Source: Lachnospiraceae bacterium (lineage in GTDB: Bacteria; Bacillota; Clostridia; Lachnospirales; Lachnospiraceae). Taken from it: a DNA stretch of 57,198 nucleotides. The DNA is taken from NCBI GenBank assembly GCA_021205385.1, contig JAJPXQ010000146.1, positions 1 through 57,198 on the forward strand. The letters run 5' to 3'. Positions within the stretch are counted from its first letter, which is position 1. Every line of letters begins with the position of its first letter. The notes under the pieces are model-generated. The model was not told where the DNA came from and made no database searches. It worked only from the letters and a program-made list of their open reading frames with translations. A program made the translations under genes and the position numbers. This document shows, piece by piece, positions 8,078-16,716 of the stretch.

Positions 8078-9622
8078 ATGTCTTTCATGCTGAATGCACA
8101 GATTTTGTTTGACACAGCGGAAAAATGCTATTCCGGACGGGTTCGGCTGACCGGTCCTGATCATGTTTCTCTGGAAGATGTACGCCTCTATCATGCCGGA
8201 GCTATCATGCAGCCACAATTTATCTATGCACTCACAGCAAAAGAAGTGACGGCTTCTTTTCCCTTCCGGAAAGATGTTGCGCTGATTCTTTGCGGCCAGG
8301 ATCCCACTCCACCAATTCCGGAGGAATGCACCGTGCTCACGATCGATGCAAATGTTCCCCTGGCTGAGGTCTTTACACTGATGCAGGACACCTTTGAGCA
8401 GTACCGCATCTGGGACCGGAAGCTGAATGAGGCCTGCCTCGCCAATCATCCGCTGGATGTCATGCTGGAGGCAAGCCTGCCAATCCTTGGAAACCCGCTT
8501 TTTATCCACGACCCGAACTTCTACGTGATGTCCTGTCCACGCCACATTCCGGGTATGCTGGTCTGGACGCGCGACGCCAGAACCGGATGGAACCTCGTCC
8601 CCTTAAGCCTGATTCAGGATTTCAAAACGGATCCGGAATACATCCGGACGCTGAACACGCATGGAGCCTGTCTCTTTTCAAAAGAGCAGCGCGGCTATCC
8701 CATCCTGTACGTCAACCTCTGGAAGGGAAGACAGTATCTTGGGCGAATCTGTGTGGATGAGCTGGAGAACCCCATAGAGCCGGGACACTACACGGTACTT
8801 ACTTATCTGGGGCATATGATCGAGCAGATGCTGCAGAATCAGACGATGTTCCAGCTGAACTACCAGAACGAGATGATCAGTTTCTTCATCGATTATCTTG
8901 AAGGAAGAACACAGGAAGCTCCGTTGATTATACAGACCATAAGCTATCTGAACTGGAAGCCGGATGACCGGTACCTGTGTCTCCGTCTGGAGGGTCTTCG
9001 GCAGAACATTCAAAGGCTCTCCTCCGCCGCCACGCTGAATGCCATCAATACGGTGATTCCCAGCGGCTATGCCTTCCTCCACCAAAACGGGATCAGCGTT
9101 ATCGTAAATCTTTCCTACTCACACACCCGTGCTTCCGACGTAATAAGCAGTCTGGCGGTTCTGCTCCGGGAGGGACTGCTGAAAATGGGCGTCAGCTCGG
9201 AACTGCGCAACTTTCTGCAGTTCCCGCAGGGCTACACACAGGCAAAAGCGGCGCTGGAGATCGGACGACAGAGCGAAAGCACGGCCTGGTGCTACAAGTT
9301 TGACGACTATTGTCTGGACTTTCTGGTGCGGCAGGGAACGACTGCGCTGGCCCCTGAACTTCTGTGTTCAGAAAAGCTCATCCTGCTAAAAGACTATGAC
9401 CAGAAAAATGATACCGAACTGTACCGCACACTCCGCATCTTTCTTGAAAATGAACGCAACGCCACGCAGACCGCACGCGACCTGTTTATTCACCGCAGTA
9501 CACTGCTCTACCGCTTGGAGCGCATCCAGAAGCTGACGGAAGTAAATCTGGATGATCCAAAGGAACGGCTGGTTCTGAGGGTCTCCTATTATATCCTGGA
9601 AGAACGCAGCAGTTCCTCTTAA
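8078..9622 (+). CDS. PucR/CdaR-type transcriptional regulator
   Basis: A 514-aa regulator. The C-terminal 60 residues (RTLRIFLENERNATQTARDLFIHRSTLLYRLERIQKL) are the classical PucR C-terminal HTH. The middle (about 270-390) fits the GGDEF-like domain of CdaR/PucR proteins. The N-terminal half looks like a sensory region without a recognised domain. The ATG has AGGGGGAG upstream. It is divergent from the UroD-fold/GPH operon, and this family usually activates adjacent catabolic genes in response to the substrate. The stop overlaps the convergent TraX-like gene by 4 bp. Confidence 0.87.
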   Translation: MSFMLNAQILFDTAEKCYSGRVRLTGPDHVSLEDVRLYHAGAIMQPQFIYALTAKEVTASFPFRKDVALILCGQDPTPPIPEECTVLTIDANVPLAEVFTLMQDTFEQYRIWDRKLNEACLANHPLDVMLEASLPILGNPLFIHDPNFYVMSCPRHIPGMLVWTRDARTGWNLVPLSLIQDFKTDPEYIRTLNTHGACLFSKEQRGYPILYVNLWKGRQYLGRICVDELENPIEPGHYTVLTYLGHMIEQMLQNQTMFQLNYQNEMISFFIDYLEGRTQEAPLIIQTISYLNWKPDDRYLCLRLEGLRQNIQRLSSAATLNAINTVIPSGYAFLHQNGISVIVNLSYSHTRASDVISSLAVLLREGLLKMGVSSELRNFLQFPQGYTQAKAALEIGRQSESTAWCYKFDDYCLDFLVRQGTTALAPELLCSEKLILLKDYDQKNDTELYRTLRIFLENERNATQTARDLFIHRSTLLYRLERIQKLTEVNLDDPKERLVLRVSYYILEERSSSS

Positions 9623-10356
9623 GCAAGCCATATACCAGGCAGCAAATACGCTCCGATCAGATAATAAAGCAGCAGATGCGCCGGATAAAACCAGTAGAAA
9701 AACCACTTTGACTGCCGGCCGCGCCGGCCATCATAAAAATAAGTCAGTACAAAGGCAAAAATCGCCGGCCACTCCTCCCCCAGGCAGACCAGCGCGCCGC
9801 CGACGCTCTGCACAAGGCGCTGCTCCCGCAGCAGGTAAAGGAGTGCAATCAGCGCGACTCCGAACACATCGTAGTCCGTGTGAAGCAGATACGCCGCGCC
9901 GCAGCCGATGAAAAATCCGGCCATCCGCAGCCACCACTGCTTCTTCTTTTCCTCCATGAACCAGATCGTCAGAAGCCCGATCAGCAAGGTAAAATATACA
10001 TTCTGATAAGACCAGGCGAACGGTACTCCACGCACCGCAAGGTCGAAAGGAATCTCGCTGATTAGCGCAAACAGTCCAAGTCGCAGCGCGTAGCGCTTCA
10101 CATCCCGTGTGTGGAAGAAACCCTCCACCAGCAGGAAACAGAACAGAGGGAAGGCCACTCGCCCCACGCAGCGCAGAATCCGGTCAAAGGAGTAGATCGC
10201 ATCCCACTGTTCGGAAAAGACGCCGGCCAGCGGCGAATTCCCATGCACATTCAACACGGAATTTTCCAGAATACAGGCTCCAAAATGGTCTATTACCATA
10301 GTAATAACGGCAATCCATTTAAGCTCGCTCCCGCTGATCCCAAATCTGCTCTTCAT
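9619..10356 (-). CDS. TraX family membrane protein
   Basis: A 245-aa polytopic protein with about eight hydrophobic segments. The N-terminus (LKWIAVITMVIDHFGACI) is the TraX signature. The founding member is the F-pilin N-acetylase, and the family resembles membrane acyltransferases. Chromosomal TraX-like genes are common in Clostridia with no conjugation genes nearby, as here, so a role in conjugation should not be assumed. Its start overlaps the previous gene by 4 bp (ATGA), giving translational coupling in the topB operon. The 3' end overlaps the convergent regulator by 4 bp (shared TTAA). Confidence 0.85.
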   Translation of the reverse strand: MKSRFGISGSELKWIAVITMVIDHFGACILENSVLNVHGNSPLAGVFSEQWDAIYSFDRILRCVGRVAFPLFCFLLVEGFFHTRDVKRYALRLGLFALISEIPFDLAVRGVPFAWSYQNVYFTLLIGLLTIWFMEEKKKQWWLRMAGFFIGCGAAYLLHTDYDVFGVALIALLYLLREQRLVQSVGGALVCLGEEWPAIFAFVLTYFYDGRRGRQSKWFFYWFYPAHLLLYYLIGAYLLPGIWLA

Positions 10357-11018
10357 AGCTTCTGCGCAATTTCACCCTGTTTTTTATAAATCGAATGTGC
10401 GGGCACCACGCCGCGGACGCTCGAGAGCGGATAAATATTGCTCTCCCGCCCGATCACCGAGCCGGGGTTCAGGATCGAGCCACAGCCGACCTCCACCAGA
10501 TCGCCGATCATCGCGCCAAACTTTTTGATGCCCGTCTCGATATCCCCCTCCGGCGTGTGCACCTTCACGAGCAGCTTATCCGACTTCACGTTCGAGGTGA
10601 TGGAACCTGCTCCCATGTGCGCCCGGTAGCCGAGAATGGAATCACCCACGTAGTTATAATGCGGCACCTGCACCTTGTTAAACAGCACAACGTTCTTGAG
10701 CTCGGTCGAATTGCCGACCACCGCGCCCTCGCCGACCAGCGCATTTCCGCGGATAAAGGCGCAGTGGCGCACCTCGGCGTTCTTCCCGATAATCGCCGGC
10801 CCGTGAATGTAGGCGCTCGGAAAGACCGTCGCGCTGCGCGCGATCCAGACGTCCTCGCCAACTTTCTCATACTCCTCTTCGCTCAGAGTCGCGCCAAGCT
10901 TTCGTATGAAGTCTCCGATCTTCGGCAGCGCTTCCCAGGGGTATGTAAGTCCTTCAAAGAGCTCCGCGCCAATCGTCTCGTTTAAGTCAAACAAATCCAT
11001 TATCCTTATTTCGCTCAT
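10353..11018 (-). CDS. Left-handed beta-helix (hexapeptide repeat) transferase-like protein
   Basis: A 221-aa protein with hexapeptide repeats from about 70 to 195 (for example VFPSAYIHGPAIIGKNAEV and GCGSILNPGSVIGRESNI), the fold of LpxA/GlmU C-terminal acetyltransferases. It resembles proteins annotated as UDP-N-acetylglucosamine pyrophosphorylase, but there is no N-terminal nucleotidyltransferase domain (no GTRxxP loop). A sugar-nucleotide acyltransferase role is therefore more likely than uridylyltransfer. It overlaps topB by 4 bp upstream and the TraX-like gene by 4 bp downstream. Substrate unknown. Confidence 0.8.
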   Translation of the reverse strand: MSEIRIMDLFDLNETIGAELFEGLTYPWEALPKIGDFIRKLGATLSEEEYEKVGEDVWIARSATVFPSAYIHGPAIIGKNAEVRHCAFIRGNALVGEGAVVGNSTELKNVVLFNKVQVPHYNYVGDSILGYRAHMGAGSITSNVKSDKLLVKVHTPEGDIETGIKKFGAMIGDLVEVGCGSILNPGSVIGRESNIYPLSSVRGVVPAHSIYKKQGEIAQKL

Positions 11019-13021
11019 TTTTTCTTCTCCTTCTTATAATAGACCGCAGCCGCCTCAAAATAAGGCCGCATCGCAGTGTGCTGACGGCTCTCCTTCACCT
11101 GCTGTGTGTGCCGTGACACAAAATTTTCGAGCTTGCCCATGTACTCCTCCGGCGTGATCTGCCCTTCGGCCACATAGGTCAGTCCCTTCTCCCAGCTCGC
11201 GGTCAACTCCGGGTTCAGCAGGGAACGGATCGAGACATTCACCACGTCGAAAATATTTTCACCCAACAGCGTCGGCGAGATAATCTGTGTCTTTTTGTTT
11301 AGCGCGATGTATTTATTTTTGACCAGCTTGTTCAGGATCTCGGCGCGGGTCGCGCTCGTGCCGATGCCGCTGCCCTTGATCTGCGCACGCAGCTCCTCGT
11401 CCTCAATGAGCTGTCCCGCGTTCTCCATCGCGAGGATCATCGAACCGGAATTGTAGCGCTTGGGCGGCGTGGTCTCGCCTTCCCTGATCTTCACATTCCT
11501 CACCGGAAGCTTCGCGCCCTTTCGCAGCTTCATGAGCGCCTCGAGCATCTGCGCGTCTCCGCCCGTCTCCTCAGACTCGTCGTCCTTTTTCTTCTTTTCA
11601 AAAGTATTCGGGGCTACCGCAAGATATCCCTCCTCCATGAGAATCCGGAAATTTGCGAAAAACTGCTCGCCTCCCAGCCTCGTCACCAGCGCCGCCTTCT
11701 GATAGACTGCGGGCGGATAGAAAATGCTCAGGAAACGCCGGACAATCAAATCATAGACCTGCTGTCCCGTGGAAGCAACGCGCGCGAGCGCCGCAAGGCC
11801 CTGTCCGGTCGGTACGATCGCATAATGGTCCGTGATCTGCTTATCGTTGACATAACGGCTCTTCGCGATGCCCTGCCAGCTCTTTTTCTCCAGGACTTCA
11901 GAGGCAAAGCCCGCCGCGGGCGCATAGTTTCGCAGACCGCCGATATTTTTATAAATCTCCTTCGCGACCGCGCTCGAGAGCACGCGCGCGTCCGTCCTCG
12001 GGTAGGTGACGAGCTTCTTCTCATAGAGCTCCTGCGTGATCTTCAACGTCTCGTCAGGGCTGATGTGAAAACGTCTGGAGCACTCGTTCTGCAGCTCCGC
12101 CAGATTGAAAAGAAGCGGCGCGTATTTCTGCTCCTTCTTGCGCTCGATCTTCACGACCTCGGCGAGCTGCGGCTCTGCAGCCTTCAGCTTTGCACACAGT
12201 GCCTCGGCGTCCTCTCTCTTCTGAAAGCCGTTTTCCTTATAGAGCAACGGCGACTGATAGTAAGCGCTGCCCTCCACTGCACGCAACTCCGCGTCGAAGG
12301 GCTTTCCATCGAGCTCCTGCGTCAGAAGTACGCGGTAAAACGGCGTCTTCACAAAGCTGCGGATCTCGCGCTCCCGCCGCACGACCATGCCAAGCACACA
12401 GGTCATGACGCGCCCGACCGAGACGACCGCACGCTTCTCCATGTGCTGGAAGTCCGAGATCGCGCTGCCATAACGCAGAGTCAGCAGGCGGGAAAAGTTG
12501 ATGCCCATCAGATAATCTTCCTTCGCACGCAGGTAGGCGGCGTTCGACAGATTATCATATTCGGAAAGATCCTTTGCCTCACGGATGCCGCGCAGGATCT
12601 CCTCTTCCGTCTGCGAATCGATCCAGACGCGGCGACGCTCCTTGCCCTTCGCACCGGCCATCTGCTCGACCAGACGGTAGATATACTCTCCCTCGCGCCC
12701 GGAGTCGGTACAGACATAGATGCGTGAAATGTCCTCACGCTTCATGAGGCCGCTCACAATCCGGTACTGCTTTTTCACGCTGTCAATCACCTCGTACTTC
12801 CACTCCTTCGGCAGAAAGGGCAGCGTGTCGAGCGACCAGCGCCGGTACTTCTCATCGTATGCCGCCGGATAGCTCATCGTGACCAGATGACCGACGCACC
12901 AGGTCACGACCGCATCGTCCGACTCGATATAACCGTCCCTCCGGCTGCCGCTGATCTTCAGCGCCTTCGCGAACTCCTGCGCCACGCTCGGTTTCTCGGC
13001 GATATATAAAAATTTACTCAT
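11015..13021 (-). CDS. topB: DNA topoisomerase III (type IA)
   Basis: A 668-aa type IA topoisomerase that cuts one strand to relax or decatenate DNA. The N-terminal Toprim domain has AEKPSVAQ and the acidic motif (DSGREGEYIYR). The 5Y-CAP domain holds the catalytic tyrosine in KLVTYPRTDAR (Tyr340). GSGIGTSATRAEI follows near 560. It stops without a C-terminal zinc-ribbon tail, as is usual for TopB and unlike TopA. It is the first gene of a three-gene operon with 4-bp overlaps. A promoter with a palindromic element lies directly upstream. Confidence 0.95.
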   Translation of the reverse strand: MSKFLYIAEKPSVAQEFAKALKISGSRRDGYIESDDAVVTWCVGHLVTMSYPAAYDEKYRRWSLDTLPFLPKEWKYEVIDSVKKQYRIVSGLMKREDISRIYVCTDSGREGEYIYRLVEQMAGAKGKERRRVWIDSQTEEEILRGIREAKDLSEYDNLSNAAYLRAKEDYLMGINFSRLLTLRYGSAISDFQHMEKRAVVSVGRVMTCVLGMVVRREREIRSFVKTPFYRVLLTQELDGKPFDAELRAVEGSAYYQSPLLYKENGFQKREDAEALCAKLKAAEPQLAEVVKIERKKEQKYAPLLFNLAELQNECSRRFHISPDETLKITQELYEKKLVTYPRTDARVLSSAVAKEIYKNIGGLRNYAPAAGFASEVLEKKSWQGIAKSRYVNDKQITDHYAIVPTGQGLAALARVASTGQQVYDLIVRRFLSIFYPPAVYQKAALVTRLGGEQFFANFRILMEEGYLAVAPNTFEKKKKDDESEETGGDAQMLEALMKLRKGAKLPVRNVKIREGETTPPKRYNSGSMILAMENAGQLIEDEELRAQIKGSGIGTSATRAEILNKLVKNKYIALNKKTQIISPTLLGENIFDVVNVSIRSLLNPELTASWEKGLTYVAEGQITPEEYMGKLENFVSRHTQQVKESRQHTAMRPYFEAAAVYYKKEKKK

Positions 13022-13052
13022 GCATTCTCTCTTTCTACGATTTCCCGGTGAA

Positions 13053-13081
13053 ATTGTAGCACATTAATGATATAATGTCGA
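13053..13081 (-). promoter_or_regulatory. Candidate topB promoter
   Basis: On the minus strand TCGACA (13076-13081), a 17-nt spacer, TACAAT (13053-13058), about 30 nt before the topB start. The -35 box and spacer are overlapped by the palindrome at 13067-13096. Confidence 0.5.
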
Positions 13082-13096
13082 TAGACATTATATCAT
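13067..13096. repeat. 30-bp inverted repeat over the topB promoter
   Basis: Perfect 13-bp arms ATGATATAATGTC (13067-13079) and GACATTATATCAT (13084-13096) with a 4-nt centre. It covers the -35 box of the topB promoter and carries a TATAAT on both strands. It looks like an operator for a dimeric regulator. As an RNA stem it would be AU-rich and lacks a U tract. Confidence 0.6.
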
Positions 13097-13104
13097 CGCG
13101 CACA

Positions 13105-13176
13105 CCGGTTTCTGCGTTTACCGCAGAAATCCGGGCGCACCTGTTCCCCCGGAGGGGGCATGTCCGCAGGACATGC
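13105..13176 (+). repeat. Three consecutive hairpins before tmcAL
   Basis: Three perfect stems follow each other: TTTCTGCG/CGCAGAAA (13109-13116, 13122-13129, extended by flanking CCGG), CCCCC/GGGGG (13146-13150, 13154-13158), and GCATGTCC/GGACATGC (13158-13165, 13169-13176). The last ends about 14 nt before the tmcAL Shine-Dalgarno. None is followed by a U run, so simple termination is unlikely. Confidence 0.45.
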
Positions 13177-13202
13177 TATACTGTCCAGAAAAGGAGGCTC
13201 CC

Positions 13203-14411
13203 ATGAACGTCGTCGGCATCATCGCAGAATACAATCCCTTTCATCAGGGCCATGCACTGCACCTTCGCGAAGCGCGCGCTCTGACCGGCGCGGACTATGT
13301 CGTCGTTGTCATGAGCGGAAATTATGTACAGCGCGGGACGCCCGCCATGTTTGACAAATACACGCGTGCGGAGGCGGCGCTGCGCTGCGGCGCGGATCTC
13401 GTACTGGAACTGCCGATCCCATCGGCGAGCGCAAGCGCAGAATATTTCGCGCTCGGTGCAGTGACGCTGCTCACCAAAACCGGCCTCGTCACCGACCTCT
13501 GCTTCGGCAGTGAAAGCGGCAGTCTCTCAGATCTGCAATGCATCGCAGAACTTCTGACCGATGAACCGGAAGCCTACCGCTCGTTGTTGCACTCTTTTCT
13601 GAGTAAAGGAAACAGCTTCCCGAAAGCGCGTCAGCTCGCACTCGCCGGGCTGGATTCATCCATTCATACAGAGCTTCTTAAAAGCCCCAACAATCTGCTC
13701 GGCATCGAATATCTGAAGGCTCTCATCCGCCTGCGTAGTCCTGTCCGCCCACATACGATCGCGCGTCTCGGGGAAGACTATCACGAACAGACACTGGAGT
13801 CGGAACGAGTCGCCTCCGCAGGCGCTCTTCGCGCCGCACTCACAGCATCCGCCGGACATTTTACGGACGCAATCCGCGCTCAGCTTCCCTGCCCGGAACC
13901 CTTTCTCTCTTACGAGGGGAAGACGCCGCTCACAGAAGACGCCTTCTCGCTCCTGCTGCTGCAAAAGCTGCGCAGTCTGCAGGACACGCCGCTTAACTGC
14001 TACTTTGACGTGAGTGCAGAACTGTCCAACCGTATCTGGGAGAAGCTGGATCATTTTTCCTCCTTCTCACAGTTTACCGACCTTTTAAAGACCAAAAACC
14101 TGACCCGCAGCTCGATAAGCCGCGCGCTGCTGCACATCCTCCTCAATATCCGAAACTGGAGCGAGCCGGAGGTCTTCCGCGTACTCGGCTTCCGGAAGGA
14201 AGCAGAAAACCTCATCGGACTTTTAAAGGGAAATGGCGCGCTTCCACTCATCCTGGCTCCCTCAGACACAGAACCTGACGCGGACGCACTGTACGCGGAT
14301 CACCTGTATGAGTCCGTGCGTTCCCTGCTGCATGAGAAACCATTTCAAAATGAATATCGGCGAAAACTGCTGGTCATTTCATCTTCCGGGAGAAAGGAGG
14401 GGCTGCTTTGA
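13203..14411 (+). CDS. tmcAL: tRNA(Met) cytidine acetate ligase (TmcAL/YlbM)
   Basis: A 402-aa nucleotidyltransferase-fold enzyme. In Bacillus the family acetylates the wobble cytidine of elongator tRNA-Met using acetate and ATP. The HxGH-type motif is in EYNPFHQGH (about 9-17), followed by MSGNYVQRG (about 40-48), both hallmarks. ATG 13203 is chosen over 13173 because AGGAGG lies 6 nt before it and the conserved MNVVGIIAEYNPF begins there. Length matches B. subtilis YlbM. The histidine kinase gene starts within its stop codon, so the three plus-strand genes form an operon. Confidence 0.93.
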   Translation: MNVVGIIAEYNPFHQGHALHLREARALTGADYVVVVMSGNYVQRGTPAMFDKYTRAEAALRCGADLVLELPIPSASASAEYFALGAVTLLTKTGLVTDLCFGSESGSLSDLQCIAELLTDEPEAYRSLLHSFLSKGNSFPKARQLALAGLDSSIHTELLKSPNNLLGIEYLKALIRLRSPVRPHTIARLGEDYHEQTLESERVASAGALRAALTASAGHFTDAIRAQLPCPEPFLSYEGKTPLTEDAFSLLLLQKLRSLQDTPLNCYFDVSAELSNRIWEKLDHFSSFSQFTDLLKTKNLTRSSISRALLHILLNIRNWSEPEVFRVLGFRKEAENLIGLLKGNGALPLILAPSDTEPDADALYADHLYESVRSLLHEKPFQNEYRRKLLVISSSGRKEGLL

Positions 14412-15562
14412 AAAAATATATCTGGGATCAGTTCACACGCATCACGGACAGACTCTCTCTCTCCCACACTTTCGATACGCATCACAGCCTGCTTTTTACC
14501 GTCAGCGTGATGCTGGCCGCCACGGTACTTTCAGCCCTCTACCGGCAGATAAACGTGCATGACTCCATCAATATCGCGCTGATTTATATCCTGGCGATCA
14601 TTCTGATCTCCTATCACACGGATCTCTATCGCTACGGAGTGATCTCCGGCCTGATAAGTGTCTTTCTGATCAATGGCATCTTCACATACCCATACTGGGA
14701 GATCAGCTTTGCGGTATCAGGCAGCACCATCACTTTTGCGATCATGTATATCATCTCCATTCTGTCCAGTGCAACGGTCTTCCGCATGAAAGAACAGGCA
14801 CGGAAGATCAAGGAGGGAGAGCTGCTGATCGCGGAAGCGGAAAACGAAAAGGAGAAGGAAAAGCTGCGCGCAAACCTGCTGCGCGCCGTCTCCCATGATC
14901 TGCGCACACCGCTGACCTCAATGATCGGCGCCAGCTCATCCTGTCTGGAAAATGAAGATTCCCTGACTCCTGAGGAAAAAAGGCAGTTCATTTCCCAGAT
15001 CTATGAGGACGCGAACTGGCTGCTTCACATGGTAGAGAACCTGCTGTCCGTCACACGCATCACAGAGGGCGGTGCAAGCACCCTGAAAAAAACATCCGAG
15101 CCTATGGAAGAGGTGCTGTTCGACGCCGTTTCTACGGTTCGCAAGCGCTATCCGGACATGAAAATCGAAACCATGATTCCGGAAGATCTGGTGGTTGCGC
15201 CGATGGATCCGCTGCTGATCAAACAGGTCATTATCAATCTGCTGGAAAACGCCTATTTTCACTCGTACAGCACACAGCCTGTGAAATGCTCGCTCGAAGA
15301 CGGTGACCGTTCTGTAAGTGTCAGTATCCGGGATTTCGGCGATGGAATCGCGCCGGACCGACTGAACAGCATCTTCGACGCGGTTCCGACCGCTCCTACT
15401 TCAGCCTCTGATGTCCGCAAGGGCATGGGCATCGGCCTGTCGATCTGCAAGACCATCATCACCGCGCACGGCGGCAGTATCAGCGCCCACAACCGCGAGC
15501 CAGGCGCTGAATTCTGTTTCCGCATACCAAAGGAGGAAAACACGCATGAGTCCTACTGCTAA
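14408..15562 (+). CDS. KdpD-like sensor histidine kinase, lacking the KdpD/Usp N-terminus
   Basis: A 384-aa membrane kinase. Four TM segments (about 30-120) resemble the DUF4118 membrane domain of KdpD. A short coiled coil follows, then HisKA with the phospho-acceptor in AVSHDLRTPLTS (His163), N box (INLLENAYFHS), and G boxes (DFGDGI, GMGIGLSI). The 360-residue KdpD and Usp N-terminal sensor of E. coli KdpD is absent. The start is TTG with AGGAGG 7 nt upstream, overlapping the tmcAL stop (TTGA). Partner is the next gene. No kdpFABC pump lies in the window. Confidence 0.88.
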   Translation: MKKYIWDQFTRITDRLSLSHTFDTHHSLLFTVSVMLAATVLSALYRQINVHDSINIALIYILAIILISYHTDLYRYGVISGLISVFLINGIFTYPYWEISFAVSGSTITFAIMYIISILSSATVFRMKEQARKIKEGELLIAEAENEKEKEKLRANLLRAVSHDLRTPLTSMIGASSSCLENEDSLTPEEKRQFISQIYEDANWLLHMVENLLSVTRITEGGASTLKKTSEPMEEVLFDAVSTVRKRYPDMKIETMIPEDLVVAPMDPLLIKQVIINLLENAYFHSYSTQPVKCSLEDGDRSVSVSIRDFGDGIAPDRLNSIFDAVPTAPTSASDVRKGMGIGLSICKTIITAHGGSISAHNREPGAEFCFRIPKEENTHESYC

Positions 15563-16256
15563 GATTCTTATCATAGAAGACGAAAAGAACATCCGGAGTT
15601 TCATCATCTCCGTCCTCGAGACGCAGGGCTATCAGGTTGTTCCCGCAGCCACAGGCCGGGAGGGTCTCTCACTTGCGGCTTCTCTGTGTCCGGATCTCAT
15701 ACTCCTCGACCTTGGTCTGCCCGATATGGACGGCAATGAAGTAATCCAAAAGCTCCGGGAATGGTCTGTCGTCCCGCTGCTCGTTATCTCCGCACGCACA
15801 GAGGAGGACGACAAGGTGCAGGCGCTGGACCTCGGAGCCGACGACTATATCACCAAGCCCTTTGGCAATTCTGAACTGCTGGCGCGCATCCGCACAGCGC
15901 TGCGGCACGGAAGCCAGCGGCAGGCGGATACGGCGGCGGGCCCCGGGCCCTACCGCTGCGGCGGACTTTGCATTGACTTTGAGAAGCGTCTGGTCACCCG
16001 GGACGGTCTGGAGATTCATCTGACACAGAATGAGTACAAAATCGTGGCACTGCTCGCCCGCAATGCCGGCCGGGTCCTGACCTATGACCGGCTAATCGAA
16101 CACATCTGGGGACCCTACTCTGAGAACGATAATACCATTCTCCGTGTCAACATGGCAAACATCCGCCGCAAGCTGGAACCAAATCCGGCGGAGCCCGTCT
16201 ATATTTTCACAGAAATCGGGATCGGCTACCGAATGGCAGAAGAGGAAGAGCACTGA
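15546..16256 (+). CDS. KdpE-like response regulator (OmpR/PhoB class)
   Basis: A 236-aa regulator: receiver domain (1-120) with acidic pair EDE, phospho-acceptor Asp55 (LLDLGLPDMDG) and KPF at about 105, then a winged-helix domain (about 140-232) ending RVNMANIRRKLEPNP..GIGYRM. ATG 15546 with AGGAGG upstream is used; longer versions in this frame are shadows of the kinase gene. It overlaps the kinase by 17 bp. Similarity to KdpE suggests potassium or osmotic responses, but the target is not visible. Followed by a strong terminator. Confidence 0.92.
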   Translation: MSPTAKILIIEDEKNIRSFIISVLETQGYQVVPAATGREGLSLAASLCPDLILLDLGLPDMDGNEVIQKLREWSVVPLLVISARTEEDDKVQALDLGADDYITKPFGNSELLARIRTALRHGSQRQADTAAGPGPYRCGGLCIDFEKRLVTRDGLEIHLTQNEYKIVALLARNAGRVLTYDRLIEHIWGPYSENDNTILRVNMANIRRKLEPNPAEPVYIFTEIGIGYRMAEEEEH

Positions 16257-16268
16257 CAAAAGCAAATA

Positions 16269-16312
16269 CCCCTCCGGGAGGCAGGATGTTCAGGAACCTG
16301 CGCCCGGAGGGG
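16269..16312. terminator. Probable bidirectional terminator after the response regulator
   Basis: Perfect 10-bp arms CCCCTCCGGG (16269-16278) and CCCGGAGGGG (16303-16312), with an inner GCAGG/CCTGC pair continuing the stem. It is followed by CTTTT on plus and by TATTTGCTTTT on minus. It ends the tmcAL-kinase-regulator operon and probably also the minus-strand riboswitch transcript. Confidence 0.8.
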
Positions 16313-16518
16313 CTTTTGCTGATCTGGTCCGGCGTGCCATTCTCATGTGTTAAAAATGGAGGATTTTCACATGAACGCCTTTCCTTTATACCGTGCATAT
16401 TGCCTGAGATTTCACATAAAAACGCCGCCTCAACCCACGAGCCGACATTTCAAAAGATGAAGTGCGCCATTCACCCCATCTGTTGGATGTTAAGCCTTGC
16501 TCGGAGACTCATCTCATA

Positions 16519-16694
16519 TGTCAAGCAGGTTTCCTGGCTTACGGATACAAACGTCTGACCTCCCCTTCTCGCACGTCTTAGGGTTCTGCAATGGGATAAC
16601 GAGGACAGGCTCTCCGAATACAGTGACCGGATCGTTCAGGATTCTCACCTGATTCCCTTTCTCACAATCGGCAAGCGCCGATGTGCACTTGACA
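16519..16694 (-). promoter_or_regulatory. Cobalamin riboswitch (orphan)
   Basis: The minus-strand RNA has the features of a B12 riboswitch: closing stem TGTCAAG/CTTGACA (16688-16694 with 16519-16525), GGGAATCAGGTGAGAATCCTG hairpin near the 5' part (about 16640-16660), GGTCACTGTA after it, and the 3' B12 box GCCAGGAAACCTGC. A consensus promoter lies just upstream. No minus-strand gene lies downstream: the next feature is the terminator behind the convergent response regulator. The interval 16320-16515 holds no convincing ORF on either strand, only a 29-codon plus-strand ORF of doubtful value. Confidence 0.85.
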
Positions 16695-16716
16695 CAGCAT
16701 TCTTCTGCACAAAACT

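Noticed and set aside
9619..10356. Trace of a conjugative element (TraX)
   Set aside because: No other transfer, relaxase or integrase genes adjoin it; TraX-like genes are common chromosomal genes in Clostridia.
16207..16398. 63-aa minus-strand ORF downstream of the riboswitch
   Set aside because: It runs through the bidirectional terminator and antisense to the response regulator, with no RBS. It would be the only candidate riboswitch target, but it looks like a shadow.
16371..16460. 29-codon plus-strand ORF with GGAGG upstream, between the terminator and the riboswitch
   Set aside because: Good Shine-Dalgarno, but there is no promoter after the terminator, the composition is unusual and the ORF lies antisense to the riboswitch transcript. 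Not enough support for a gene.
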